A stretch of DNA of 64,000 bases from Rhodopirellula baltica (GTDB taxonomy: Bacteria > Planctomycetota > Planctomycetia > Pirellulales > Pirellulaceae). Positions within the stretch are counted from its first letter, which is position 1, and each line of letters starts with the position of its first letter. This document shows, piece by piece, positions 40,250 to 49,453 of this stretch. The stretch covers positions 62,001-126,000 of the forward strand of contig PPHI01000012.1 of assembly GCA_002901265.1 (NCBI GenBank), in the 5' to 3' direction. The position numbers and the translations under genes are program-made. The notes beneath the pieces are model-generated. The model saw nothing but the letters and a program-made list of their open reading frames with translations, did not search any database and was not told where the DNA came from.

Positions 40250-42064
40250 TTATTGCATAACCGGCGTGAATTCTGCGTCTGGTTGCCGGAGAACGGTGCG
40301 ACCGATCATGTAGAACAAAGCCAAGAGTGCGACGGCCCCGATCAACAGTGAACGCTGTTGTTGTTTGCCGATGGCGCCCTGCATTTCGGCATGTTGCTCG
40401 AGTGCCAGTTGGGCTGTTTCTTCTCCGGCGTCTGCGGCTTTTTGCAATAGTTCAACGGCGAGCTTCTCGTTGGCTTCGATGCCTTTGCCATACAGGTACA
40501 TCAATCCTAAGTTCGTCTGCCCCAGGCTAAATTGTTGGTCGGCGGCCTTGCGATACCATTCACTTGCGGTCAATGCGTTTTGCGGGACGCCTCTGCCTGT
40601 TTGATACATCATGCCGAGATTGTTCAACGCGGCAGGGAATGAGTCTTCGGCGGCGAGTCGGTACCACTTGATCGCTTCGCTATCATCTGCGTTGACGCCG
40701 CGTCCCTCGGCAAGCATCAACCCCATCATGTACCGAGCGGTTGGATCGCCATTTTCTGCTGCCCTGCGATACCATTTGAGCGATTCGGTATCGTTTTGTG
40801 GTACAAGCTTGCCCCAGAAAAACAGGTGGCCGAGTTCTCGTTGGGACCATACGTTTTCTTTGTTCGCAGCCCTCTGCAGCCACAGGAGTGCACGGGTGGT
40901 ATTTTGAGGGACGCCGCGACCTACTAGATACATCCAAGCGAGATTCGTCTGAGACCATGTGTGACCTTGGACCGCCGCAGCTTCAAACCAATTCGCAGCT
41001 TCTTGATCACTTTGTGGGACGCCGCGCCCGTCGAGGTACATCTCGGCAAAAGAACCTTGGCCGAACGAGTAGCCATGTTCTGCAGACTTGCGAAACCATT
41101 CAACAGCGATGACATCGTCCTGCGGCACGCCCTCGCCATCACGATACGCCAACCCAAGTGCCCTTTCCGCATAGGCGTCCTGTTTGGCAGCCGATTGTCG
41201 GTACAGTGAGATCGCTCGGTCGATGTCAGCGTCGACGCCATATCCGTGGTCGTACATGTACCCAAGGTTGTACTGCGCTGAAACGGAGCCATTGGCGGCG
41301 GCGAGTCGATACCATTGGACGGCGTCGGCATCGTCTCCGGCTTCACCAAGTCGATGGTGACACATCCATCCAAGTTCGAATTGAGCCGAGCGGTGATCGT
41401 CTGCGGCAGCGAGTCGGAAGCAATCGACCGCAGCGTAATGGTTTTGGCTGATGCCCTCGCCACGTCGATAAGCTCTTCCAAGATTGTATTGTGCGTCGGC
41501 GAGGCCTTGATCGGCGGCTTTTTGAAACAACGAGACAGCCAAAACAGGATCATATTTGATGCCGATTCCTCTTTGGTGCATGATCCCAAGGCAGTTTTGC
41601 GCATCTGCACGTTCTTGTTCCGCAGCCAAGCGAAACCATTTTGCGGCCTTCACAAAGTCTTGTGAGACACCTTTTCCCTTCACGTGCAAGCAGCCCATGA
41701 CTACCTGGGCCCACGCATGTCCCTGGTCGGCGGAGATTTGAACGAGTCTTGCAGCGGCTTCGTCGCTGTACGGCGTGTGTGCCAGCCCGATCAGCTTGTT
41801 GATGCTTTCGTGGTAGTCAAGAAGGACGCGATCCAACGCTGATTCCGGATCGTCTTCTACTTGGTTGAGTTTTCCACCATCCGCTTCCGGCGCTGTTGGC
41901 TCAGAGGAAGCCGCTGTACTGCTCACGGCGCGTTCAGCAAAGTGTTGGGCCGAATTTGTCGCAGAGGCAGTTCGAGTGTTTGAACCGATTGCCGTGGTGG
42001 ACTCGTTGAGTGCGTAGAAGACGATCGTCAATGCGATGACAATCCAATGTGTAGAGCTGCGCAT
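40250..42064 (-). CDS. Sel1-repeat (tetratricopeptide-like) membrane-anchored protein
   Basis: About 604 residues. The N-terminus (MRSSTHWIVIALTIVFYALN) is a signal or anchor, then an acidic linker to about residue 85. About 13 Sel1 repeats of 36 residues follow (for example AQYNLGYMYDHGYGVDADID and ARYMMGLMLAEGRGVNADD). A membrane segment lies near the C-terminus (SLLIGAVALLALFYMIG). Sel1 proteins are alpha-solenoid scaffolds for protein-protein contacts. The gene is bracketed by family B repeats (unit 1 at its 3' side, units 2-4 at its 5' side), which hints at an insertable block. I use the ATG at 42064. A TTG at 42115 would add 17 residues. Confidence 0.9.
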   Translation of the reverse strand: MRSSTHWIVIALTIVFYALNESTTAIGSNTRTASATNSAQHFAERAVSSTAASSEPTAPEADGGKLNQVEDDPESALDRVLLDYHESINKLIGLAHTPYSDEAAARLVQISADQGHAWAQVVMGCLHVKGKGVSQDFVKAAKWFRLAAEQERADAQNCLGIMHQRGIGIKYDPVLAVSLFQKAADQGLADAQYNLGRAYRRGEGISQNHYAAVDCFRLAAADDHRSAQFELGWMCHHRLGEAGDDADAVQWYRLAAANGSVSAQYNLGYMYDHGYGVDADIDRAISLYRQSAAKQDAYAERALGLAYRDGEGVPQDDVIAVEWFRKSAEHGYSFGQGSFAEMYLDGRGVPQSDQEAANWFEAAAVQGHTWSQTNLAWMYLVGRGVPQNTTRALLWLQRAANKENVWSQRELGHLFFWGKLVPQNDTESLKWYRRAAENGDPTARYMMGLMLAEGRGVNADDSEAIKWYRLAAEDSFPAALNNLGMMYQTGRGVPQNALTASEWYRKAADQQFSLGQTNLGLMYLYGKGIEANEKLAVELLQKAADAGEETAQLALEQHAEMQGAIGKQQQRSLLIGAVALLALFYMIGRTVLRQPDAEFTPVMQ

Positions 42065-42183
42065 TTGGGAACGTCTTTTCGTAACGAGGCATAAGAGGCA
42101 CTGCGGTGATCCCAAACGCAGGCTGTTCGTTAGAAAAGGTTACGTCACACTCCGCTAGAGAGTGGTTGGAAACTTGGATTCGA

Positions 42184-42236
42184 GGTTTCCAGGCCCTGCG
42201 GACCGGGTTAGGTAATGGGCTGGACCTTCGGCCCAA
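42184..42236. repeat. Intergenic repeat family B, truncated unit 2
   Basis: About 53 bases (GGTTTCCAGGCCCTGCGGACC... through GGACCTTCGGCCCAA) match the last quarter of units 1 and 3. It abuts unit 3 with only a few bases between, so it is a truncated copy in direct tandem. Confidence 0.7.
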
Positions 42237-42242
42237 GAAGTT

Positions 42243-42459
42243 GATGCCGGGATGATTACCGCAGAGGACGCGGAGTGACGCAGAGGGTTTGGGGATTGGA
42301 CTCTGCGGTGTGAACTCTTCTTGGGTGCTGGACGAGGTTCGTTTTGCGATCGGTCGTTTGGGTAATGGACCGGACCTTCGGCCCTCAGCTTGATTGATCG
42401 GTTTGGGTTCCCGGCCCTGCGGACCGGGCTAGGTAATAGGCTGGACCTTCGGCCCAAAA
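42243..42459. repeat. Intergenic repeat family B, unit 3
   Basis: A full unit beginning GATGCCGGGATGATTACC and ending GGACCTTCGGCCCAAAAA. It is nearly the same as unit 1 over 190 bases. It lies 5' of the Sel1 gene in direct orientation with units 2 and 4. Confidence 0.78.
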
Positions 42460-42462
42460 AAC

Positions 42463-42628
42463 GATGCCGGGATGATTACCGCAGAGGATGCGGAGTGACG
42501 CAGAGGGTTTTAGGGATTGAGCTCTGCGGTTCCCTGCGGCCTCGGCGGTTTGAACGCGTTTGTGATGCTGGAAGCGGTTTGTTTTGCGATCGGCCGTTTG
42601 GGTAACGGACCGGGGCTTCGGCCCAAAA
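42463..42628. repeat. Intergenic repeat family B, divergent unit 4
   Basis: It begins like unit 3 (GATGCCGGGATGATTACCGC) but has an added stretch (GTTCCCTGCGGCCTCGGCGG) and ends GGGGCTTCGGCCCAAAAC. It lacks the CCGGCCCTGCGGACCGGG block. It stops about 34 bases before the end of the uvrA gene. Confidence 0.72.
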
Positions 42629-42662
42629 CATGTTGCGGTACCGCTGGTTTGCTTGCTTGTGA

Positions 42663-45600
42663 TCAGGATTCTAGGGTCTTTTGCAGGAACCTCCGGAGTG
42701 CCGGTTTGGTTGCTTGGCCGAGGCGGTTGATTGCCAGAATCGTTTCGTCGTCGCTGTCGTGAACCGTGATTTTGACTTGGTTCAACTCATCGGTTTCGCT
42801 CGGATCGAGCGTCTCCGTGGAAACAATTTTGACCGCATCGAGATCACGAGTGCGGATCGACAATCGGACCTTGCCGTCGTCATCGACCACGTCGACGCGA
42901 TTGGAAGCCGCCATCTTGATTCGTTCGTCACCGACGATTTTTTCGATCTGATTGAACAGCCGATCGGGCAAGTTGATCGGCCAATCCGGCTTGGCGTTGT
43001 TCTCGAATCCTTTGTGCATCGAATGCCACTTGCGACCGAGCACTTTCCAAACTTCGCTTCCAGGAGAGGATTCTTTGGCAGCAGTGACCGTGGCGGGTTC
43101 CTGCGGATCGGATGCGGCCGATGTTTCTTCGACGTCATCTTCCATATCATCCGAATCGACATCATCGATGGCGTCGGATGATGGTGATGTTTTTAGCGCG
43201 TCTGCCACAAAAGGTGCGGTGACGGAAACCTTGTCCGGCTTGCGTCCTTTGGCGGTGGCGGCGAGTTGTTCTGGCGTGCCTTCGAAGACGATTTGGCCAC
43301 CATTGACGCCCGCACCTGGCCCCATGTCGATGACCCAGTCGGCGCACTTGATCACGTCCAAGTTGTGTTCGATCACGACGCAGGTGTTGCCGAGTTCGAC
43401 CAGACGCTGAATCACTTCCAGCAGTTTGGCGATATCGTCAAAATGCAACCCGGTCGTCGGTTCGTCCAGCAGATACAGCGTACGACCTGTTCCGGGACGT
43501 GAGAGTTCGGCGGCCAGTTTCACCCGTTGGGCTTCGCCACCGGAGAGTGTCGGCGCGGATTGACCGATGGTGACGTAGTCCAGCCCCACATCGCACAACG
43601 TTTGCAAGATGCGAACGATCCTCGGTTCCGATGCGAACAGTTCGACGGCATCGCCGCAGGACATTTCCAGCACGTCAGCGATCGATTTGCCGTGGTACTT
43701 GATCTCCAAGACGTCTTCGTTGTAACGCTTCGCGTCGCATTCTTCGCAGGGGACCCAGACGTCAGGCAAGAAGTGCATTTCGATTTTGCGTTGACCGCTG
43801 CCTTCGCAGGTTTCGCATCGTCCGCCGCTCACATTGAAACTGAACGTTCGCGCGGTGAAGCGGCGTTCTTTTGCTTCGGGGATCGACGCGAACAGGTTCC
43901 GGATCAGATCAAAAACGCCGGTGTAGGTCGCGGGGTTGCTGCTGGGCGTGTTGCCAATGGGCGACTGATCGACGCGAATGATTTTGTCGATGTGACGCAT
44001 GCCTTCGATGCGGTCAAAGCGACCGGGCTTTTCGCTGGATCGGTGCAGACGTTTCGCCAAAATCGGATACAGCGTGCCTTCGATCAGCGTGCTTTTGCCG
44101 CTGCCGCTGGGTCCTGTTACGGCGGTCATCACACCAATTGGCAACTTCAAGTCGACGTCTTGCAAGTTGTGATCGGATGCCCCGTAAAGCGACAGGAAGC
44201 TGACCATCGGTTGGCCGCCAGCGGTATAGACCGGGCGACGGGCCGAAGGAATGGGGATGTGTTTGGTGCCTTGGATGTAGCCGCCGGTGACGCTTTCGTT
44301 GGCCGGAGTCAGCGCATCGGGGGCGCCTGACGCGACGATGCGTCCGCCGTGTCGTCCCGCGCGTGGGCCAAAGTCACACAGGTAATCACTGCCCGCGATC
44401 ACGTCACGGTCGTGTTCGACAACCAGCAACGTGTTGCCTAGGTCACGCAGACGATGCAGTGCCGAAAGCAGTCGCAGGTTGTCACGTGGGTGCAATCCGA
44501 TCGTCGGTTCGTCCAAGACATACAACACCCCGCACAAGCCGCTGCCGAGTTGGGCTGCCAAACGAATCCGTTGGGCTTCACCGCCCGACAGTGTCGCGGC
44601 ACCGCGGTGCAACGTCAGGTAGTTCAAGCCGACGTCCAACAGGAACTTGACGCGCGAAGTCACTTCGCGGATCAATTCGCCGGCGATTTTCTTCTCACGC
44701 CGGTCGAGTTTCCAGGTTTTGACGGTTTCTTCCAACCGCTCCAGTGGCATATGAACCAGGTCCGCGATCGTCATGCCACGGAAACGGCATGCTGCCGACT
44801 CTTCGCGAAGTCGTGCGCCATGGCAGGAACTGCAATCGATCTCGTCGACGAACTGTTCCAGTTTGCCGCGGAGCCCCGGTGTCAAACGTGACGCTTCCTC
44901 CAACGCCGGATAAAAGCCTTTGAATTGAAACCGGAACAGTCGCTGCGACGAATCGGATTCCGGTTTCGCGTCGCGATGAGTGACTTCGATCCAGCGGCTG
45001 CCGAGTCCGTGGAACAGAATCCGTCGATGAGTCGAGGTCAGTTCGTCGTAAGGGACATTGATCGGAATCCCTGTTTGCCGTGATAAAGCTCGAAGCAACC
45101 AGAGCGAGACTTCGTGTTCGACGTTGGGCCACAAAAGCGACACGCCTTCGGAAAGCGTCATCCGCTGTGAATCGAGCAGTGCTGTGGGGTTGGTTCCACG
45201 CTGTTTGCCAAGGCCTTCGCACTGGGGGCACCAGCCGACGGCGCTGTTGAATGAAAAGTGGTGTGGCGTCAGCGTGGGGAAGGATCGCCCACAACTTCCG
45301 CACACGAGGTGCTGGCTGTGTGTGATCGTGTCCCAGTGACGTTCTTCGCGATCAGGGTCGGCGACGGCGACCGTCGCGACACCGATCCCAAGCGACAATG
45401 CTTGCTCGATACTGTCGCTGATTCGCGACCGTTCGTCGGGCTTGATCACCATGCGGTCGACGACGACTTCGACGGTCTGGCGTCGTCGCGGGTCCAATGC
45501 CGGGGCGTCTTCCAGATCAACGGTTTGTCCGTCGATGCGAACACGAGCGTAACCCTGACTGCGCAGCGATTGCCAGGTGTCTTTGGATGCTTCACCGGCG

Positions 45601-48600
45601 ACGACTTCGATCGGCGCGAGCAGCAATGCACGCGTGCCCTCGGGCATCGCGAGGACTTTTTCGGTGATCTCGTCCGGCGTTTGGGTGCCGACTTCGCATT
45701 CGCAATCGGGACAGTGCCGCGTGCCCAACCGGGCCATCAAGATACGCAGGTAATCGTAAACTTCGGTGACGGTCCCGACGGTACTTCGCGGCGAGTGTCC
45801 GAGGTTCTTTTGTTCGAGCGCGACCGCGGGAGAAAGCCCGTCGATGCGTTCGACCTTGGGCTTTTGAACCTGGCCGATGAATTGACGAGCGTACGAGGAA
45901 AGCGATTCGACATACCGGCGCTGTCCTTCGGCGTAGATCGTGTCCATCGCCATCGAGCTTTTGCCACTGCCACTGGGACCGCAGAACACTGTCATCGCAT
46001 CGCGGGGGATTTCCACGTCGACGGATTTCAGATTGTGCTGTTGTGCCGCGTGGACGGTCAGGTGGGTCTTGCTTTGTTTGTTGGGCGGGGCGAGTTCGAC
46101 GTCGGCAGCAGGTGTTGTCGGTTTCGATTTTTTCTTTGGACGGCGAATGTCCATGACCTTGGCGAGTGCCGCGCCGGTGTGACTTTCGCTGCATTTCGCA
46201 ATATCACTCGGGCGGCCGACGGCAACGATCGTGCCGCCGCCAGCGCCACCTTCGGGACCGAGATCGATCACATAGTCGGCCGTTTTGATCACGTCCAAGT
46301 TGTGTTCGACGATGACGACGGTGTTGCCGCGATCGGCTAGCCCCTGGATCACTTTTAGCAGCAGTTCGATGTCTGCGAAGTGCAACCCGGTGGTGGGCTC
46401 GTCCAGGACATACAGCGTTCGTCCGGTTTCTTTTTTGCTCAGCTCACGTGACAGCTTGATCCGTTGTGCTTCACCACCAGAGAGCGTTGGCGACGGTTGG
46501 CCGAGTTTCAGGTACTCCAGTCCGACATCGACAAGCGTTTGCAGCTTCTCGGCGATCTTGGGAACATTCTTGAACAGCTTCAACGCTTCGGAAATGTCCA
46601 TTTCCAGAACGTCTGCGATCGAAGCCCCTTTGAATTCGACCGACAGGGTTTCACGGTTGTAGCGTCGTCCGGCACAGACCGGGCAGGTCACCCAGATGTC
46701 AGCCAAGAAGTCCATTTCTAACTTGCTGGCGCCGTTGCCGTCACAGGCCGCGCATCGTCCGCCGTCAACGTTGAAACTGAACCGGCTTGCCGTGTAGCCA
46801 CGCGTCTTGGCTTCGGGCAATTTGGCGTACAAGTTGCGGATCTCGTCGAAGACTTTGACGTATGTCGCCGGGTTGCTACGTGGCGTTCGTCCGATCGGCG
46901 ATTGGTCGATCGCGATGGTTTTGTCGAGGTGTTCCAGTCCGCTGATCGATTCGTGGTCACCGACATCTGATTCGGCACCGTTGAGTGCGTTGCGAAGAGC
47001 CGGTTCGAGGATGCCACCGATCAACGAACTCTTGCCGCTTCCCGAAACACCGGTCACGCAGGTCACCGTTTGCAACGGGATCGTGGCGTCGACGTTTTTC
47101 AAGTTGTGGAACGTCGCCCCGTGGACTGTCAGCTGTTGTTCATGATCGACCGGGCGAAGCTGTTCGGGGACCTCGATCGTCTTTTTTCCGGACAGGAATT
47201 TGCCGGTTTCGCTTTTGGGTTTTTCGCCTAGTTCGTCTGCCGAGCCGATGCCGACGATCTTGCCCCCACGCACACCGGGGCCGGGGCCAAAGTCGACGAT
47301 TCGGTCCGAAGCACGCATCGTGTCTTCGTCGTGTTCGACAACGATCAGCGTGTTGCCCGCGTCACGCAAACGCACCAGCGTTTCGATCAGGCGGTCATTA
47401 TCACGAGCGTGCAAACCGATCGACGGTTCGTCCAGAATGTACAACACGCCGACCAAGCCGCTGCCGATTTGCCCGGCCAAACGGATCCGCTGTGATTCAC
47501 CACCAGAAAGCGTCGGTGCAGTGCGTGAAAGTGTCAGGTAATTCAGGCCGACGCCCAGCAGGAATCCGACTCGGGTGCGAATTTCCTTGAGAGCTTCCGA
47601 TGCGATCTTGGCATCCGTTTCGGAGAGCTTTAGGTCAACGAAAAACTCGTGCAACTGATCGATCGACAAGTCGCACAACTCTGGCAGCGAATACGCCGGC
47701 TTGTCGGCGAACGCGGGGCTGGCGCTGGTGATCGTCGTCGCGCTGGCTTGGCGGTTCAATCGCTTGCCGTGGCAGTCGACGCAATCAATCGTGTCCATGA
47801 ACTTTTCCAGATGCTTGAGCTGCATCTTGTTCTTGGATGTCCGATAGCGTTCGAGCAATTCTGGGACGAAACCGTCAAATGAACCGCTGTACTTGCGGCT
47901 GCGACGTCCGCCTCGCCAGGTCAGTTCATACGTCGAATCGCTTCCCCACAGCCAAAGCTTCTTGGCCTCGATGGGAAGGTCACGCCACTTCGTCTGCAGC
48001 ATCGTGCCGGCGTCCAGCTCCAACGCTTTGTCCATCGCTTCGGCAAAGCCTTTGTAGATATGCCGACGATAGCGACCGATCTCGCCCCATTTTCCCAGCA
48101 ACGTGATCGCGCCGTTGCGAATCGACTTGCTGTCGTCCGGGATGATGCGACTGGGGATAAACGTGTAAAGGTGACCGAGCCCGTCGCAGGCTTCGCACAT
48201 GCCCTGTGGGTTGTTGAACGAAAACAGCTGTGGTGATGGCGGCCGAAAGCTTTCGCCACATGAGGGACACGAGTATCGCGATGAATAGAGGATGTCTTCG
48301 CGCGGTACCGCTGCCGATTCGGCGTTGATCTCGGACAACGACACGATCACCGAAGCGTCGCCAAGTTTGAGCGTCAACAAGACGGCTTCTTGGATGCGGC
48401 CACGGTCGCGCGTGTCTGCTCCGATCCGATCGACAACGACTTCGACATCGTGGCGTCGGGTGCGGTCAAGCGGTGGTGGGTCGGCAAGCCGGATGGTTTC
48501 GCCATCGACACGCGCTCGTGTGAAGCCTTGTTTGCGCAGGTCTTCGAACAGGTCCTTGAATTCGCCTTTTTGTGCGCGGACGACTGGCGCCATGATCCAG

Positions 48601-49049
48601 ACATCGGATTCCGGATCACAATCAAGAATTCGCGAGGTGATCGCGTCGGCGGGTTGTGCCGTGATCGGGACTTCGCAGTTCGGACAATTCGGCGTTCCCA
48701 CACGCGCATACAAGACACGCAGGAAATCGTAGATCTCGGTGATCGTTCCGACGGTACTGCGTGGGTTGTTACCGGTCGACTTTTGGGCGATCGAAATCGA
48801 CGGGCTCAGGCCGCTAACCAGATCCACGTCGGGCTTCGGCATTTGGCCCATGAACTGGCGGGCATAGTTCGACAGCGATTCGACGTATCGCCGCTGGCCT
48901 TCGGCGTAAAGCGTGTCAAAGGCGAGCGATGATTTTCCGCTGCCGGAGACTCCTGAGAAACAAATCAGTTCACCGCGGGGGAGCGTCAGATTGACATCTC
49001 GAAGGTTGTGTTCGCGGGCACCCTTGACCTTGATTTCGGTCGTCGACAT
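42663..49049 (-). CDS. uvrA: Tandem-fused UvrA (excinuclease ABC subunit A), two copies plus C-terminal domain
   Basis: A 2128-residue protein with two full UvrA copies joined head to tail. Copy 1 spans about 1-960 and copy 2 about 996-1945. A Walker A loop starts each of the four ABC modules: GVSGSGKSS at 33 and 667, GPSGSGKSS at 1024, and GPSGSGKST at 1646. Both copies have UvrA marks such as LSGGEAQRIRLA/KL and EGQRRYVESLS. UvrA recognises DNA lesions with UvrB in nucleotide-excision repair and normally works as a ~950-residue dimer, so one fused chain can supply both protomers. An acidic linker (DVDSDDMEDDVEE) and an unrecognised ~130-residue domain follow. Chlamydia has a comparable doubled UvrA. 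The single start is an ATG. Confidence 0.95.
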   Translation of the reverse strand: MSTTEIKVKGAREHNLRDVNLTLPRGELICFSGVSGSGKSSLAFDTLYAEGQRRYVESLSNYARQFMGQMPKPDVDLVSGLSPSISIAQKSTGNNPRSTVGTITEIYDFLRVLYARVGTPNCPNCEVPITAQPADAITSRILDCDPESDVWIMAPVVRAQKGEFKDLFEDLRKQGFTRARVDGETIRLADPPPLDRTRRHDVEVVVDRIGADTRDRGRIQEAVLLTLKLGDASVIVSLSEINAESAAVPREDILYSSRYSCPSCGESFRPPSPQLFSFNNPQGMCEACDGLGHLYTFIPSRIIPDDSKSIRNGAITLLGKWGEIGRYRRHIYKGFAEAMDKALELDAGTMLQTKWRDLPIEAKKLWLWGSDSTYELTWRGGRRSRKYSGSFDGFVPELLERYRTSKNKMQLKHLEKFMDTIDCVDCHGKRLNRQASATTITSASPAFADKPAYSLPELCDLSIDQLHEFFVDLKLSETDAKIASEALKEIRTRVGFLLGVGLNYLTLSRTAPTLSGGESQRIRLAGQIGSGLVGVLYILDEPSIGLHARDNDRLIETLVRLRDAGNTLIVVEHDEDTMRASDRIVDFGPGPGVRGGKIVGIGSADELGEKPKSETGKFLSGKKTIEVPEQLRPVDHEQQLTVHGATFHNLKNVDATIPLQTVTCVTGVSGSGKSSLIGGILEPALRNALNGAESDVGDHESISGLEHLDKTIAIDQSPIGRTPRSNPATYVKVFDEIRNLYAKLPEAKTRGYTASRFSFNVDGGRCAACDGNGASKLEMDFLADIWVTCPVCAGRRYNRETLSVEFKGASIADVLEMDISEALKLFKNVPKIAEKLQTLVDVGLEYLKLGQPSPTLSGGEAQRIKLSRELSKKETGRTLYVLDEPTTGLHFADIELLLKVIQGLADRGNTVVIVEHNLDVIKTADYVIDLGPEGGAGGGTIVAVGRPSDIAKCSESHTGAALAKVMDIRRPKKKSKPTTPAADVELAPPNKQSKTHLTVHAAQQHNLKSVDVEIPRDAMTVFCGPSGSGKSSMAMDTIYAEGQRRYVESLSSYARQFIGQVQKPKVERIDGLSPAVALEQKNLGHSPRSTVGTVTEVYDYLRILMARLGTRHCPDCECEVGTQTPDEITEKVLAMPEGTRALLLAPIEVVAGEASKDTWQSLRSQGYARVRIDGQTVDLEDAPALDPRRRQTVEVVVDRMVIKPDERSRISDSIEQALSLGIGVATVAVADPDREERHWDTITHSQHLVCGSCGRSFPTLTPHHFSFNSAVGWCPQCEGLGKQRGTNPTALLDSQRMTLSEGVSLLWPNVEHEVSLWLLRALSRQTGIPINVPYDELTSTHRRILFHGLGSRWIEVTHRDAKPESDSSQRLFRFQFKGFYPALEEASRLTPGLRGKLEQFVDEIDCSSCHGARLREESAACRFRGMTIADLVHMPLERLEETVKTWKLDRREKKIAGELIREVTSRVKFLLDVGLNYLTLHRGAATLSGGEAQRIRLAAQLGSGLCGVLYVLDEPTIGLHPRDNLRLLSALHRLRDLGNTLLVVEHDRDVIAGSDYLCDFGPRAGRHGGRIVASGAPDALTPANESVTGGYIQGTKHIPIPSARRPVYTAGGQPMVSFLSLYGASDHNLQDVDLKLPIGVMTAVTGPSGSGKSTLIEGTLYPILAKRLHRSSEKPGRFDRIEGMRHIDKIIRVDQSPIGNTPSSNPATYTGVFDLIRNLFASIPEAKERRFTARTFSFNVSGGRCETCEGSGQRKIEMHFLPDVWVPCEECDAKRYNEDVLEIKYHGKSIADVLEMSCGDAVELFASEPRIVRILQTLCDVGLDYVTIGQSAPTLSGGEAQRVKLAAELSRPGTGRTLYLLDEPTTGLHFDDIAKLLEVIQRLVELGNTCVVIEHNLDVIKCADWVIDMGPGAGVNGGQIVFEGTPEQLAATAKGRKPDKVSVTAPFVADALKTSPSSDAIDDVDSDDMEDDVEETSAASDPQEPATVTAAKESSPGSEVWKVLGRKWHSMHKGFENNAKPDWPINLPDRLFNQIEKIVGDERIKMAASNRVDVVDDDGKVRLSIRTRDLDAVKIVSTETLDPSETDELNQVKITVHDSDDETILAINRLGQATKPALRRFLQKTLES

Positions 49050-49453
49050 TCGGTCTGTTTCGGTGATTCTGGGTTTAACGTCAGTCCTTTTGAACCAGTT
49101 TACCGGTCTGGCCAGGATAGGGTCAGCCCACAGGCCGAATCGGGAATTGTCACCCCTCTCTGGAATCTGCCTGCGTCACTGCGAAATCGGTGACTTGCGT
49201 CACTGCGAAATGGCTGATTCGAACGTGCAAAAATCGGTGCCAGAATCGTGTTTCGACGCACTCCTCGGACTCCGCACCGGCAGCTTGGGAGAATGCTGTC
49301 ACAATCCCAACGTCGCACAGCGAATTTGTTGCGAAATGGTCAACAACTGACGGCGAGATTCTGACGTCGAAATAACCTAGACCCTTGCCGGGGGGCTGTC
49401 GCAAATTGTCGAATGAAAGTGTCCAAGCCGAGCCCTCGTCCGAGCGTTAGTCT
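49050..49453. other. Divergent intergenic region with a short direct repeat
   Basis: About 400 bases between divergent uvrA and the M48 gene. TGCGTCACTGCGAAAT occurs at 49172-49187 and again at 49196-49211, a 16-base direct repeat with 24-base periodicity. It may be a binding site for a regulator. No gene or clear promoter is visible. Confidence 0.45.

Noticed and set aside
39965-42457. Short frames with a shared GRRSSLLPSPVRRAG-like product inside family B repeats
   Set aside because: They come from the repeat itself, not from a protein gene; they appear in every copy and lack start signals.
45258-46340. 360-codon plus-strand frame opposite uvrA
   Set aside because: Antisense to conserved ABC modules; no domain.
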